DNA from: Gammaproteobacteria bacterium HGW-Gammaproteobacteria-3
Lineage (GTDB): Bacteria; Pseudomonadota; Gammaproteobacteria; Methylococcales; Methylomonadaceae
Length of the DNA: 40,813 bases
Assembly: GCA_002843155.1 (NCBI GenBank)
Contig: PGZD01000019.1
Span: 1-40,813, forward strand
Reading direction: 5' to 3'
Part shown: piece after piece, positions 33,828 through 40,813 of the stretch
Layout: the number at the start of each line of letters is the position of its first letter
Position numbering within the stretch: position 1 is the first letter of the stretch
Program-made: the position numbers and the translations under genes
The notes under the pieces: model-generated
Database searches by the model: none
What the model saw: the letters and a program-made list of their open reading frames with translations, nothing else
Told to the model about the DNA's origin: nothing

Positions 33828-35567
33828 ATGAGCGAACAAGACGTTAACGAACAAACAGCAACTCTTCCCGCGCAAACGCGGACGGATACTGCCATTCATC
33901 CTTTGATGAAAGGTCTGTCGGACTTGACCATGGCGCGTCAGATAGGTCTGATGCTCGGCTTTGCTTTTAGTGTCGCGGTTGCTGTTGCAATGGTGTTATG
34001 GTCGCAGGAAGCATCTTATAGCCTGCTGTTTTCCGGTATCGCGGAACAGGATGCTGCCGAAATCATCGAAGTGTTGGATAAACAAGGTGTTGAATACAAA
34101 GTCGAAACCAGTTCCGGTGCCATCATGGTGCCTGGCGCTGCGGTTAGGGAATTAAAACTGAAGCTGGCGGCTCAAGGTTTGCCCAGAAGCAATAGCCTGG
34201 GTTATGAGTTGTTGGATAAAGAGCAAAGCTTCGGCACCAGCAAAGACGATGAACAAATGCGTTTTCGGCGTGCGCTGGAAGGGGAGATAGCGCGCACCAT
34301 CATGACGCTTCAAAGCGTCAAGGCGGCGCGCGTCATTCTGGCCTTGCCCAGGCAATCGGTGTTTATCAGAAAGCAGAAAAAGCCCAGTGCTTCCGTGGCG
34401 GTCAATTTATATCAGGGGCGGACGCTGGAAAAAGAGCAGATTCAATCCATCATCCATCTGGTCGCGTCCAGTGTGCCTTTAATGGAAGCAGGGCAGGTCA
34501 CGGTCGTCGATCAGCAGGGACGGCTGTTGAATTCGACGGCATCTGATCCGGGCGCCATGATGACCTCTACGCAATTCGAATATAAAAAGAATATCGAAGA
34601 ACATCTGATGAACCGGATCGAAAATATTCTGTCGCCCCTGGTGGGCGGCGATGGTTTGCGTACCCAGGTATCGGCCGATGTAGATTTTACAGTCACTGAA
34701 AGGACTCAGGAAAAGTTCGACCCGGAACAATCGGTTTTGCGTAGCGAGCAAACCCGGGAGGAACAAAATTCCATGGCGGCGGTTCAGGGTGTGCCGGGCG
34801 CGCTTTCCAATCAACCACCGCCCGCCGGTGTCGCGCCGGAAATAGCGGTTGGCGAAAAGACGGGAAATACCACGACTTCGGGCAGCAAAAGCGCAACCCG
34901 GAATTTCGAATTGGACAAGACCATCACGCATACCCGCATGGCCACCGGCGTTTTGAAACGGCTGTCGGTCGCGGTGGTCGTCGATAACCGCGCGCGCATT
35001 GGCGAAGACGGCGCTATGAGTTCGGAGCCTTACTCGCAGGAAGACATCAACCGTTTCAGCGATCTGGTCAAACAAGCGGTAGGTTTTGATGACAGTCGCG
35101 GCGATCAGGTGACCGTGACCAATGTCGCTTTCATGGCGCCCGAAGCTATAGAAGCGTTGCCGGAGCCGTCATTGTTCGAGCAAGCCTGGTTTATCGATAT
35201 GATGAAACAGGTGGCGGCGGTCATGGTTATTCTGTTTCTGGTTTTCGGTGTGTTGCGGCCGACCATGCGCGGTTTGGTCGGTCGTAGCGAGGCGGAGCTT
35301 AAAGCCGAAGCTCTGGAAAAAGCCCGTGCCGAAGCAGAGGCAATGGGCGGCACCGTGGCCTTTGATGAAAAAGGCATACCTTATGCCGTAGCGGCGAATG
35401 AAAATACGCAAACAGCGCCCGGCTTGTCGTCCGATACGGAAGACCTGTTATTGCTGGAAGCGCCGCAAAATTATGAGAAACGTCTGGAATATGTACAGAA
35501 ACTGGTTGATGAAGATCCCCAATTAGTAGCACAAGTTATCAAAATGTGGGTTAAGCAAGATGGCTGA
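33828..35567 (+). CDS. fliF: Flagellar MS-ring protein FliF
   Basis: This 579-residue protein forms the inner-membrane ring on which the flagellum is built. A first membrane segment lies at about residues 38-60 (IGLMLGFAFSVAVAVAMVLW). A large periplasmic region with ring-building motifs follows (AAQGLPRSNSLGYELLD, AARVILALPRQSVFIR). A second membrane segment is near 460-478 (AVMVILFLVFGVLRP). The cytoplasmic tail ends in ENTQ...NYEKRLEYVQKLVDEDPQ, the part that binds FliG. The length is normal. It overlaps fliG by 8 nt. Confidence 0.96.
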   Translation: MSEQDVNEQTATLPAQTRTDTAIHPLMKGLSDLTMARQIGLMLGFAFSVAVAVAMVLWSQEASYSLLFSGIAEQDAAEIIEVLDKQGVEYKVETSSGAIMVPGAAVRELKLKLAAQGLPRSNSLGYELLDKEQSFGTSKDDEQMRFRRALEGEIARTIMTLQSVKAARVILALPRQSVFIRKQKKPSASVAVNLYQGRTLEKEQIQSIIHLVASSVPLMEAGQVTVVDQQGRLLNSTASDPGAMMTSTQFEYKKNIEEHLMNRIENILSPLVGGDGLRTQVSADVDFTVTERTQEKFDPEQSVLRSEQTREEQNSMAAVQGVPGALSNQPPPAGVAPEIAVGEKTGNTTTSGSKSATRNFELDKTITHTRMATGVLKRLSVAVVVDNRARIGEDGAMSSEPYSQEDINRFSDLVKQAVGFDDSRGDQVTVTNVAFMAPEAIEALPEPSLFEQAWFIDMMKQVAAVMVILFLVFGVLRPTMRGLVGRSEAELKAEALEKARAEAEAMGGTVAFDEKGIPYAVAANENTQTAPGLSSDTEDLLLLEAPQNYEKRLEYVQKLVDEDPQLVAQVIKMWVKQDG

Positions 35568-36561
35568 AAATAATCTGGGTTATGCGGAAAAAGCTTCTTT
35601 GATGTTGCTGGCTGTCGGCGAGCAAAGGGCAGCGGCGGTACTCAAGCATATGGGGCCGAAGGAAGTGCAAACCATCGGTTCGACCATGACGTCGCTGGGC
35701 AATATTTCTTCCGACATGGTGGATACTGTGCTGGAGGAATTCATTACCACGGTAAAAAGCCAGACCGGATTGGGTATGGATTCCGATACCTATATCCGCA
35801 ACATGCTGACCAGCGCCCTGGGAGCCGATAAAGCCGGTAATATCATCGATAGAATTCTGCTGGGGTCGAACAGTAAAGGCATTGAACAATTGAAGTGGAT
35901 GGATACCCGCTCTATCGCCGATTTGATTCGTTTAGAGCATCCACAGATCGTCGCGATTATTCTGTCTCTGCTGGATAGCGATCAGGCTGCTGAAGTATTG
36001 GCGCTGCTGCCGACCAACATGCGCACCGATATTCTGTTGCGCATTGCCACGATGGAAGGCGTACAGCCGGCGGCGCTCAAGGAATTGGATGAAATCATGG
36101 GAAAACAACTGACCGGCAGTGACGGCATGAAGTCCTCTTCAGTCGGCGGTGTCGATACCGTCGCCAATATCCTGAATTTCCTTGAGGGTGCGATGAGTGA
36201 AACGGTATTGGAGGAAATCAACGACAACAATGCCGAATTGGGACAACAAATACAAGATAAGATGTTTGTCTTCAGTGATCTGGCCACGGTCGATGACAGA
36301 GGGATACAAACGCTGCTGCGCGAAATCTCGACCGATCAATTGCTGTTGGCGTTGCGCGGAGTCGATGACACGCTTAAAAGCAAAATATTCGGCAATATGT
36401 CAAAACGCGCGGCGGAAATGCTGCGTGACGATCTGGAGGCGGCAGCCCCGGCCAAGCTCAGTGAAGTGGAATTGGCGCAAAAAGAAATTCTCGGTATTGC
36501 CAAAAAACTGTCGGATGCCGGCGAAATTATGTTAGGCGGCGGTGGCGATGAGCTTGTCTAA
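35560..36561 (+). CDS. fliG: Flagellar motor switch protein FliG
   Basis: This 333-residue switch protein of the C ring binds FliF with its N-terminus and meets the stator with its C-terminus. The EHPQ motif (LIRLEHPQIVA) is near residue 127. The C-terminal torque helix MFVFSDLATVDDRGIQTLLREI carries the expected charged residues. The order and length are typical. The start lies inside fliF and the end overlaps fliH. Confidence 0.96.
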   Translation: MAENNLGYAEKASLMLLAVGEQRAAAVLKHMGPKEVQTIGSTMTSLGNISSDMVDTVLEEFITTVKSQTGLGMDSDTYIRNMLTSALGADKAGNIIDRILLGSNSKGIEQLKWMDTRSIADLIRLEHPQIVAIILSLLDSDQAAEVLALLPTNMRTDILLRIATMEGVQPAALKELDEIMGKQLTGSDGMKSSSVGGVDTVANILNFLEGAMSETVLEEINDNNAELGQQIQDKMFVFSDLATVDDRGIQTLLREISTDQLLLALRGVDDTLKSKIFGNMSKRAAEMLRDDLEAAAPAKLSEVELAQKEILGIAKKLSDAGEIMLGGGGDELV

Positions 36562-37279
36562 ATCCGGCGGCTTTTCCGATGATGAACTGGAAGCTCTGAG
36601 CCTTTGGGATATGCCGGATGTATCAGACGATGAGGATGTCGAAAAACGCAAAGCCGGACAAGCTAAAAGTCCGGTGCTGACGGTCAGCGAAATCGAGGCT
36701 ATGCAGCAACAAGCCTATGATGAAGCTTACGCCAAAGGGCAGGCGGAAGGTTATGAAAAAGGCGTCGGACAAGGACACGAGGAAGGTCTGGAGAAAGGCT
36801 ACCAGGAAGGCCTGAAGAAAGGTTATGACGAAAATGCACAGTTATTACAAGCGCAAGCGGCACAGTTGGCCAGCGTTTTGGAAACCTTGAGCGAGCCGCT
36901 CAAAACACTTGACGACGCCGTGGAAAAAGAACTGGTCGATTTAGCTATCGCCATTGCGAGGCAATTGCTTCGGCGTGAAATAAAACTGGATCCGGGGCAA
37001 ATCGTGGCTGCCGTCAGGGAAGCGGTCAGCATCATGCCTTTGGCGACGCAAAAAATACGGCTGAGCCTGCATCCCGATGACGCCGAGTTGGTGCGTTCGG
37101 TTTTTACTTTGGATGAAACGGCAGCGGCCTGGAGTATCAAAGAAGATCCATTGATCAGTCGCGGCGGGTGTAAAGTCGATGCCGATAATTCTCATGTCGA
37201 TGCCACCCTCGAAACCCGTTTGGCCGCCGTCATTGCCCAGGTATTAGGCGATGAGCGAAATTATAAAGAAAATAACTGA
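36548..37279 (+). CDS. fliH: Flagellar export ATPase regulator FliH
   Basis: This protein (243 residues from ATG 36548) binds and restrains the FliI ATPase and docks it at the export gate. Residues about 55-95 carry a run of GxxxG-type repeats (KGQAEGYEKGVGQGHEEG), a hallmark of FliH. A coiled coil and the conserved C-terminal FliI-binding domain follow. A GTG at 36542, with AGG 5 nt upstream, is an equally possible start adding two residues. The gene begins within fliG and its stop overlaps the fliI ATG (TGATG). Confidence 0.92.
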   Translation: MSLSKSGGFSDDELEALSLWDMPDVSDDEDVEKRKAGQAKSPVLTVSEIEAMQQQAYDEAYAKGQAEGYEKGVGQGHEEGLEKGYQEGLKKGYDENAQLLQAQAAQLASVLETLSEPLKTLDDAVEKELVDLAIAIARQLLRREIKLDPGQIVAAVREAVSIMPLATQKIRLSLHPDDAELVRSVFTLDETAAAWSIKEDPLISRGGCKVDADNSHVDATLETRLAAVIAQVLGDERNYKENN

Positions 37280-38619
37280 TGCCGGAAGCGATACGGTCAG
37301 ACATTTGGCTGAAGCGTTTGCAGACTTATCGTGAACGCTTGCAAAACGCGCCGACGTTGATTGTCGAGGGAAAGTTATCGCGCATGGTGGGCTTGACCCT
37401 GGAAGCGGTCGGTTGCAGAGCATCTGTCGGATCCCGCTGCCAGGTGGTCACTAAAAGCGGCAAATCGATCGAGGCGGAGGTGGTGGGTTTTGCCGACGAA
37501 CGCTTGTTTCTGATGCCTACCGGTGAGCTGTATGGCCTGGAGCCTGATTGCCGCGTCATTCCAATCCATCATGTCTGCCTTGCAAAAGTGGGCTTCGGTT
37601 TGCTGGGGCGGGTTCTGGATGGCGCGGGTAACGCTCTTGATAATAAAGGGCCGCTTAAAACCGATGCCAGGATTTCGCTCACCGGGAGTTACATCAATCC
37701 CTTGACGCGAAAGCCGATCAGAGAGTCGCTGGATGTCGGAGTCAGGACCATAAATGCTTTGCTGAGTGTCGGGCGAGGTCAGCGCATGGGTTTGTTTGCC
37801 GGTACCGGGGTGGGAAAAAGCGTACTGCTGGGCATGATGACCAAATTTACCAACGCCGATGTGGTCGTGGTGGGTCTGATTGGTGAAAGAGGGCGCGAAG
37901 TCAATGAATTCGTGCTGAAAATTTTGGGCGAGGAAGGATTGAAGCGGGCCGTCGTGGTGGCGACACCTGCCGATGATCCGGCCTTGATGCGGGTCAATGG
38001 CGCTTTGCTGGCGACCAGTATTGCCGAGTATTTCCGCAATCAGGGGCTTAATGTATTGCTGCTGATGGATTCGCTGACGCGCTATGCCCAGGCGCATCGG
38101 GAAATTGCCCTGGCCATCGACGAACCGCCGGCGACTAAAGGTTATCCGCCTTCGGTATTTGCCAAACTGCCGCGACTGGTGGAGCGGGCGGGCAATGCCG
38201 ATGTTGGCGGCGGCTCGATCACGGCTTTTTATACCGTATTGACCGAAGGTGATGATCCGAATGATCCGGTGGCCGATTCGGCGCGCGGTGTATTGGATGG
38301 ACATATTGTGCTGACACGGGCTTTGGCGGAAGCGGGTCACTTTCCTGCCATCGATATTGAAGCTTCGGTGAGCCGAGTGATGCCGGATATTGCCGATAGT
38401 AAACATCTGCAAATGGCACGGCAGTTGAGCGGTCTTTATACCTTGTACCAACAGAACAAGGATTTGATCAATGTCGGCGCCTATAAACCGGGATCAAATC
38501 CGAACATTGACAAGGCCATAGAGAAAAATACCGCCATTAGGGAATTTTTACAGCAGAATATGGATGAAGCGGTTGATTTTAATAGAAGTATCATGGAATT
38601 GTCGGCTTTATTGGTTTAA
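37279..38619 (+). CDS. fliI: Flagellum-specific export ATPase FliI
   Basis: This 446-residue ATPase powers loading and unfolding of flagellar export substrates. It resembles F1-ATPase beta. Walker A is GTGVGKS (175-181) within GLFAGTGVGKSVL, and VVGLIGERGREVNEF follows. Walker B is near LLLMDSLTRYAQAHREIAL. The segment GYPPSVFAKLPRLVERAGN is flagellar/type III specific. The C-terminal part (QMARQLSGLYTLYQQNKDLINVGAY) completes the protein. The start overlaps the fliH stop. Confidence 0.96.
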   Translation: MPEAIRSDIWLKRLQTYRERLQNAPTLIVEGKLSRMVGLTLEAVGCRASVGSRCQVVTKSGKSIEAEVVGFADERLFLMPTGELYGLEPDCRVIPIHHVCLAKVGFGLLGRVLDGAGNALDNKGPLKTDARISLTGSYINPLTRKPIRESLDVGVRTINALLSVGRGQRMGLFAGTGVGKSVLLGMMTKFTNADVVVVGLIGERGREVNEFVLKILGEEGLKRAVVVATPADDPALMRVNGALLATSIAEYFRNQGLNVLLLMDSLTRYAQAHREIALAIDEPPATKGYPPSVFAKLPRLVERAGNADVGGGSITAFYTVLTEGDDPNDPVADSARGVLDGHIVLTRALAEAGHFPAIDIEASVSRVMPDIADSKHLQMARQLSGLYTLYQQNKDLINVGAYKPGSNPNIDKAIEKNTAIREFLQQNMDEAVDFNRSIMELSALLV

Positions 38620-38625
38620 CGAGGC

Positions 38626-39081
38626 ATGAAAAAATCAGATCGATTAAAAACTCTTATCGAACTCAACGTCGAGCAGGAAAAAAAAGCCCTGGAAGCGTTC
38701 GGCGCCGCGCAACGCAAACAAGTGCAACTTCAGCAGCAACTCGATGACTTGAGCCGATACCGGCTTGATTATCAGATAAAATTTGACGCTTTCCGGGGCG
38801 GCGCGCGAATTGGGCAGGTGCTTGAGTTCCGGGTCTTTATCGACAAGCTCAATCAGGCGATAGCCGGACAGGAGCAGGTCTTGCAACAATTGAATGAGGA
38901 ACTGGAAAAGGCTCGCAGCCACTGGCTCAGCGTACATCATCGGAACCAGGGTCTGCAAAAAATCCGAAATGAAGCGCTGGCCGACGAAATTAAGCAACAA
39001 GACAAGCGCGAACAAGCGGAGCTGGATGATCGCGCGTCCGGGAAACGGCGTAATAATTTAGATGGCATGGGAAATGCTTGA
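38626..39081 (+). CDS. fliJ: Flagellar export chaperone FliJ
   Basis: This 151-residue protein is almost wholly alpha-helical and highly charged, predicted to be an antiparallel coiled coil (KALEAFGAAQRKQVQLQQQLDDL...). FliJ fits in the centre of the FliI hexamer, like the gamma subunit of F1, and couples it to the export gate. Sequence conservation is weak across the family. The call therefore relies on position between fliI and fliK, length and coiled-coil character. Confidence 0.88.
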   Translation: MKKSDRLKTLIELNVEQEKKALEAFGAAQRKQVQLQQQLDDLSRYRLDYQIKFDAFRGGARIGQVLEFRVFIDKLNQAIAGQEQVLQQLNEELEKARSHWLSVHHRNQGLQKIRNEALADEIKQQDKREQAELDDRASGKRRNNLDGMGNA

Positions 39082-39116
39082 TAACCCTTGTAAAAAGGAT
39101 AAAAGAGGAGCTGAAA

Positions 39117-40445
39117 ATGAATATCAACGGTGCCAATTTATTAACACTGTTATCGGGTCAAGCCGGGCTAGAAGCATCCAATCCGTTATCGAGCGTGCAA
39201 ACTCTCGGTACAGGCGATTTTGCCCGGACTTTAACGACGGAACTTGCGCAGTTGAAAAATAGCGATATTCAGGAGCAGTTGACTTTATTGTTACCGGCCT
39301 TGGAAAATCTGTCGGCTTCAGAACAATTGCCGGATGCTTCGTTGCAGGATATTGCCGCTTTGTTGGGCAATAAATTGCCGGTTGCCGCCCAGTCAGACCA
39401 GACTATCAATCTCGATGAAACTTTAGCGGCTTTGACTCAGGTGTTGCAACATATTGAAGCCGCGACGGCGTCTGAGCTAACCCCGACGCCGCAGTCAATG
39501 CCAAAGACACGGTTAATGTTGGACGAAACCGGCGTATCGGATGCAAAATACCCGGAAGGCTTGTTGCCGTTGCCGCTTGAAAATGCGCTTGATCCGGCTG
39601 TCGCAGTGCTGATAACACCTGCAACGGCCATTCTTGCCAATCGAAATACGCATAATATTATCCAGGGTTTGGATAAAAGCCTGGCAAGCGCCGGTGTAAA
39701 AAATGCGCCCGAACAGCTTTTGAGTTTACTTAAAACAGCTAAAGATGCGTCGGTAATGACGGTGACAAAAGATAAGACGCCGGATACCCTGTTCGACGTA
39801 AAAGCATTGACAGCGCAGGCTTTTAATGTCGATTCGATGCCGACAGCATCCGATGCTTTGGAAACAAACGACTTGTTGGAGCAAAAACTGGCTGATTTGG
39901 GCGCGGATAAAAAAACCATGGATATGGCGACTCTGGTTTCAATGAGCAAAACAGGCGGTATTGAACAAAAACCTGAAATTCCCGTCATGACGCGGCCGTT
40001 GGCGCATCCGCAATGGCAACAGGAACTGGGTGATCGTGTGTTGTGGATGAACGATAAAGCCGTCCCTTTTGCCGAATTGAAACTCAATCCCCAGCATCTG
40101 GGGCCGGTGTCTATCCGCATCGATATGGATAAAGATCAGGCCAGTGTCACGTTTACCGCCCAACAAGGGGCGGTCAGGGATGCCATCGAAGCGGCGGTGC
40201 CGAAATTACGCGAAATGCTGGGCGCCCAGCAGCTTAATCTGGTGGATGTCACAGTCTCACAGCCGCAAGCGGCCGACTCGGGAAAAAACCCGGGCTTCGG
40301 CCAAATGGGACAGCAGCAAGGCAACGGCGGACGAAATTCGGGTGAAGGTGCTTTTGATCATAATACTGCTTTATCTGATATAGGTGAAGAAATCGACAGT
40401 TCAAAGGTCAGGGTGAATAACGGCTTGTTGAGTCTTTTTGCTTAG
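39117..40445 (+). CDS. fliK: Flagellar hook-length control protein FliK
   Basis: From ATG 39117 the protein has 442 residues. The start is chosen because GAGGAG lies about 7 nt upstream; a TTG at 39078 would add 13 residues overlapping fliJ. The N-terminal two thirds are low in conservation and rich in Ala, Thr and Leu, as expected for the secreted molecular ruler. The conserved Flg_hook domain spans about 310-400 (FAELKLNPQHLGPVSIRIDM...VPKLREMLGAQQLNLVDVTV). It triggers the substrate switch in FlhB. The Gln/Gly-rich tail is typical. No clear terminator follows. Confidence 0.92.
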   Translation: MNINGANLLTLLSGQAGLEASNPLSSVQTLGTGDFARTLTTELAQLKNSDIQEQLTLLLPALENLSASEQLPDASLQDIAALLGNKLPVAAQSDQTINLDETLAALTQVLQHIEAATASELTPTPQSMPKTRLMLDETGVSDAKYPEGLLPLPLENALDPAVAVLITPATAILANRNTHNIIQGLDKSLASAGVKNAPEQLLSLLKTAKDASVMTVTKDKTPDTLFDVKALTAQAFNVDSMPTASDALETNDLLEQKLADLGADKKTMDMATLVSMSKTGGIEQKPEIPVMTRPLAHPQWQQELGDRVLWMNDKAVPFAELKLNPQHLGPVSIRIDMDKDQASVTFTAQQGAVRDAIEAAVPKLREMLGAQQLNLVDVTVSQPQAADSGKNPGFGQMGQQQGNGGRNSGEGAFDHNTALSDIGEEIDSSKVRVNNGLLSLFA

Positions 40446-40531
40446 GGGCTGTTGCCGTTTTGTAACTTACCCTTGAATTTCAATACCTCTGCCTCAAAGA
40501 TTATTAATTTTGAGTCAAAAACGAGCAAACC
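40446..40531. other. Spacer between fliK and the transposase remnant
   Basis: No gene is seen here. A short inverted repeat, CTCAAA (40492-40497) with TTTGAG (40508-40513), has no T-run and is a poor terminator. The expected next flagellar genes are not in view, so the mobile debris may mark the operon boundary. Confidence 0.4.
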
Positions 40532-40714
40532 ATGCTGCGACAACTGTTTACGGATGAACTCTGAAGTAAATTGAAAATGATTATGTTGAAGATGGGAATT
40601 TATGACAAACCCTGTCTTCGACAAACAATTGAAAGGATTTTTTATCGCTTGCGCGTAGGTTGTCCCTGGCGAGATCTACCCGGCGCCTTGGGTAACCGGA
40701 ATGCTGTTTACAAG
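40532..40714 (+). pseudogene. IS5-family (DUF4096) transposase N-terminal remnant
   Basis: The frame from ATG 40532 reads MLRQLFTDEL, then TGA, then continues in the same frame. It goes on as GIYDKPCLRQTIERIFYRLR and VGCPWRDLPGALGNRNAVYK. This is the N-terminal DUF4096-type region of IS5-group transposases; the VGxPWRDLP core is diagnostic. The TGA (40562-40564) stands where the family has Trp, so a single TGG to TGA change broke it. Similarity stops at NAVYK (40714), exactly where a 57-bp direct repeat begins. The catalytic DDE region is absent, so the remnant cannot transpose. Confidence 0.75.
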
Positions 40715-40813
40715 AGTGCGAAAGGGGTCAGGTCTTTGATTTATGCTTCTCCACAAGCTCAACAGAACAAAAGTGCGAAAGGGGTCAGGTCTTTGATTTA
40801 TGCTTCTCCACAA
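40715..40813 (+). repeat. 57-bp direct repeat, running off the window
   Basis: The first unit occupies 40715-40771. A second begins at 40772 and is identical for all 42 bases available to 40813. Each unit carries AAAGGGGTCAGGTCTTTGAT followed by TTATGCTTCTCCACAA. The 57-bp period equals 19 codons, so the transposase frame stays open through both (SAKGVRSLIYASPQAQQNK). The GGGGTCAGGTCTTTGATTTA core resembles sequences often found beside transposase genes in bacterial genomes. The number of units is unknown. Confidence 0.75.

Noticed and set aside
40442-40624. 60-codon minus-strand frame at the right end
   Set aside because: It is antisense to the transposase remnant, begins at TTG and resembles no protein known to me. 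It is a shadow frame.
40715-40813. CRISPR array
   Set aside because: The repeat is direct and contiguous, with units of 57 bp and no distinct repeat/spacer split in the part seen. No cas gene is present.

Overview
The window is a gammaproteobacterial chromosome segment. The likely source is a methanotroph-type gammaproteobacterium (Methylococcales-like); that genus-level impression rests on protein similarity from memory and is inference. The class-level call is firmer. It rests on the gyrA-serC-pheA-hisC-tyrA-aroA-cmk-rpsA-ihfB-lapA order shared with Pseudomonas and relatives, the FlrA/FlrB/FlrC flagellar hierarchy, and the FeoABC iron system.

Left end (1-5.6 kb): a cytochrome c peroxidase/MauG-type gene broken at both ends. 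It is preceded by a near-perfect sigma-54 promoter and, 75-135 bp further upstream, four alternating TGTTTCA/TGAAACA heptamers that include a 13-bp palindrome. Beyond lies a stand-alone nirJ (heme d1 radical SAM enzyme), which runs tail to tail into a large DUF748/AsmA-like envelope protein carrying an internal 144-bp duplication.

5.6-18.6 kb: rhlE (DEAD-box helicase), then a leader with two strong hairpins, a promoter and an 11-codon mini-ORF in front of gyrA. The serine/aromatic amino acid 'supraoperon' follows: gyrA, serC, pheA, hisC, tyrA, aroA and cmk, mostly overlapping or nearly touching. It ends in an intrinsic terminator before rpsA. rpsA has its own terminator and is followed by ihfB and lapA. 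tyrA and aroA are in the same frame, separated by TAA and one codon; the two are fused in Pseudomonas.

18.6-26.6 kb: a Fur-box promoter drives feoA-feoB-feoC. A group II truncated hemoglobin follows with a predicted almost leaderless transcript. Next come a YgjP-type metallopeptidase with an unclear start, a membrane/spermidine-synthase-like fusion protein, and radA.

26.6-29.0 kb, minus strand: a CNNM/CorC membrane protein, a protein with two FHA-like domains, and a PilZ (c-di-GMP receptor) protein whose gene overlaps the FHA gene by 4 nt.

29.0-40.4 kb: a flagellar regulon. A palindrome-rich divergent region precedes flrA. A sigma-54 promoter with an upstream IHF site precedes flrB-flrC. 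A second, weaker sigma-54-like site precedes fliE-F-G-H-I-J-K. FlrA with RpoN would switch on flrBC, and phosphorylated FlrC would switch on the basal body, export and hook-length genes. The right edge (40.4-40.8 kb) is mobile-element debris: an IS5-type transposase N-terminus with an in-frame TGA, running into a 57-bp direct repeat that leaves the window. No tRNA, rRNA or CRISPR array was seen.
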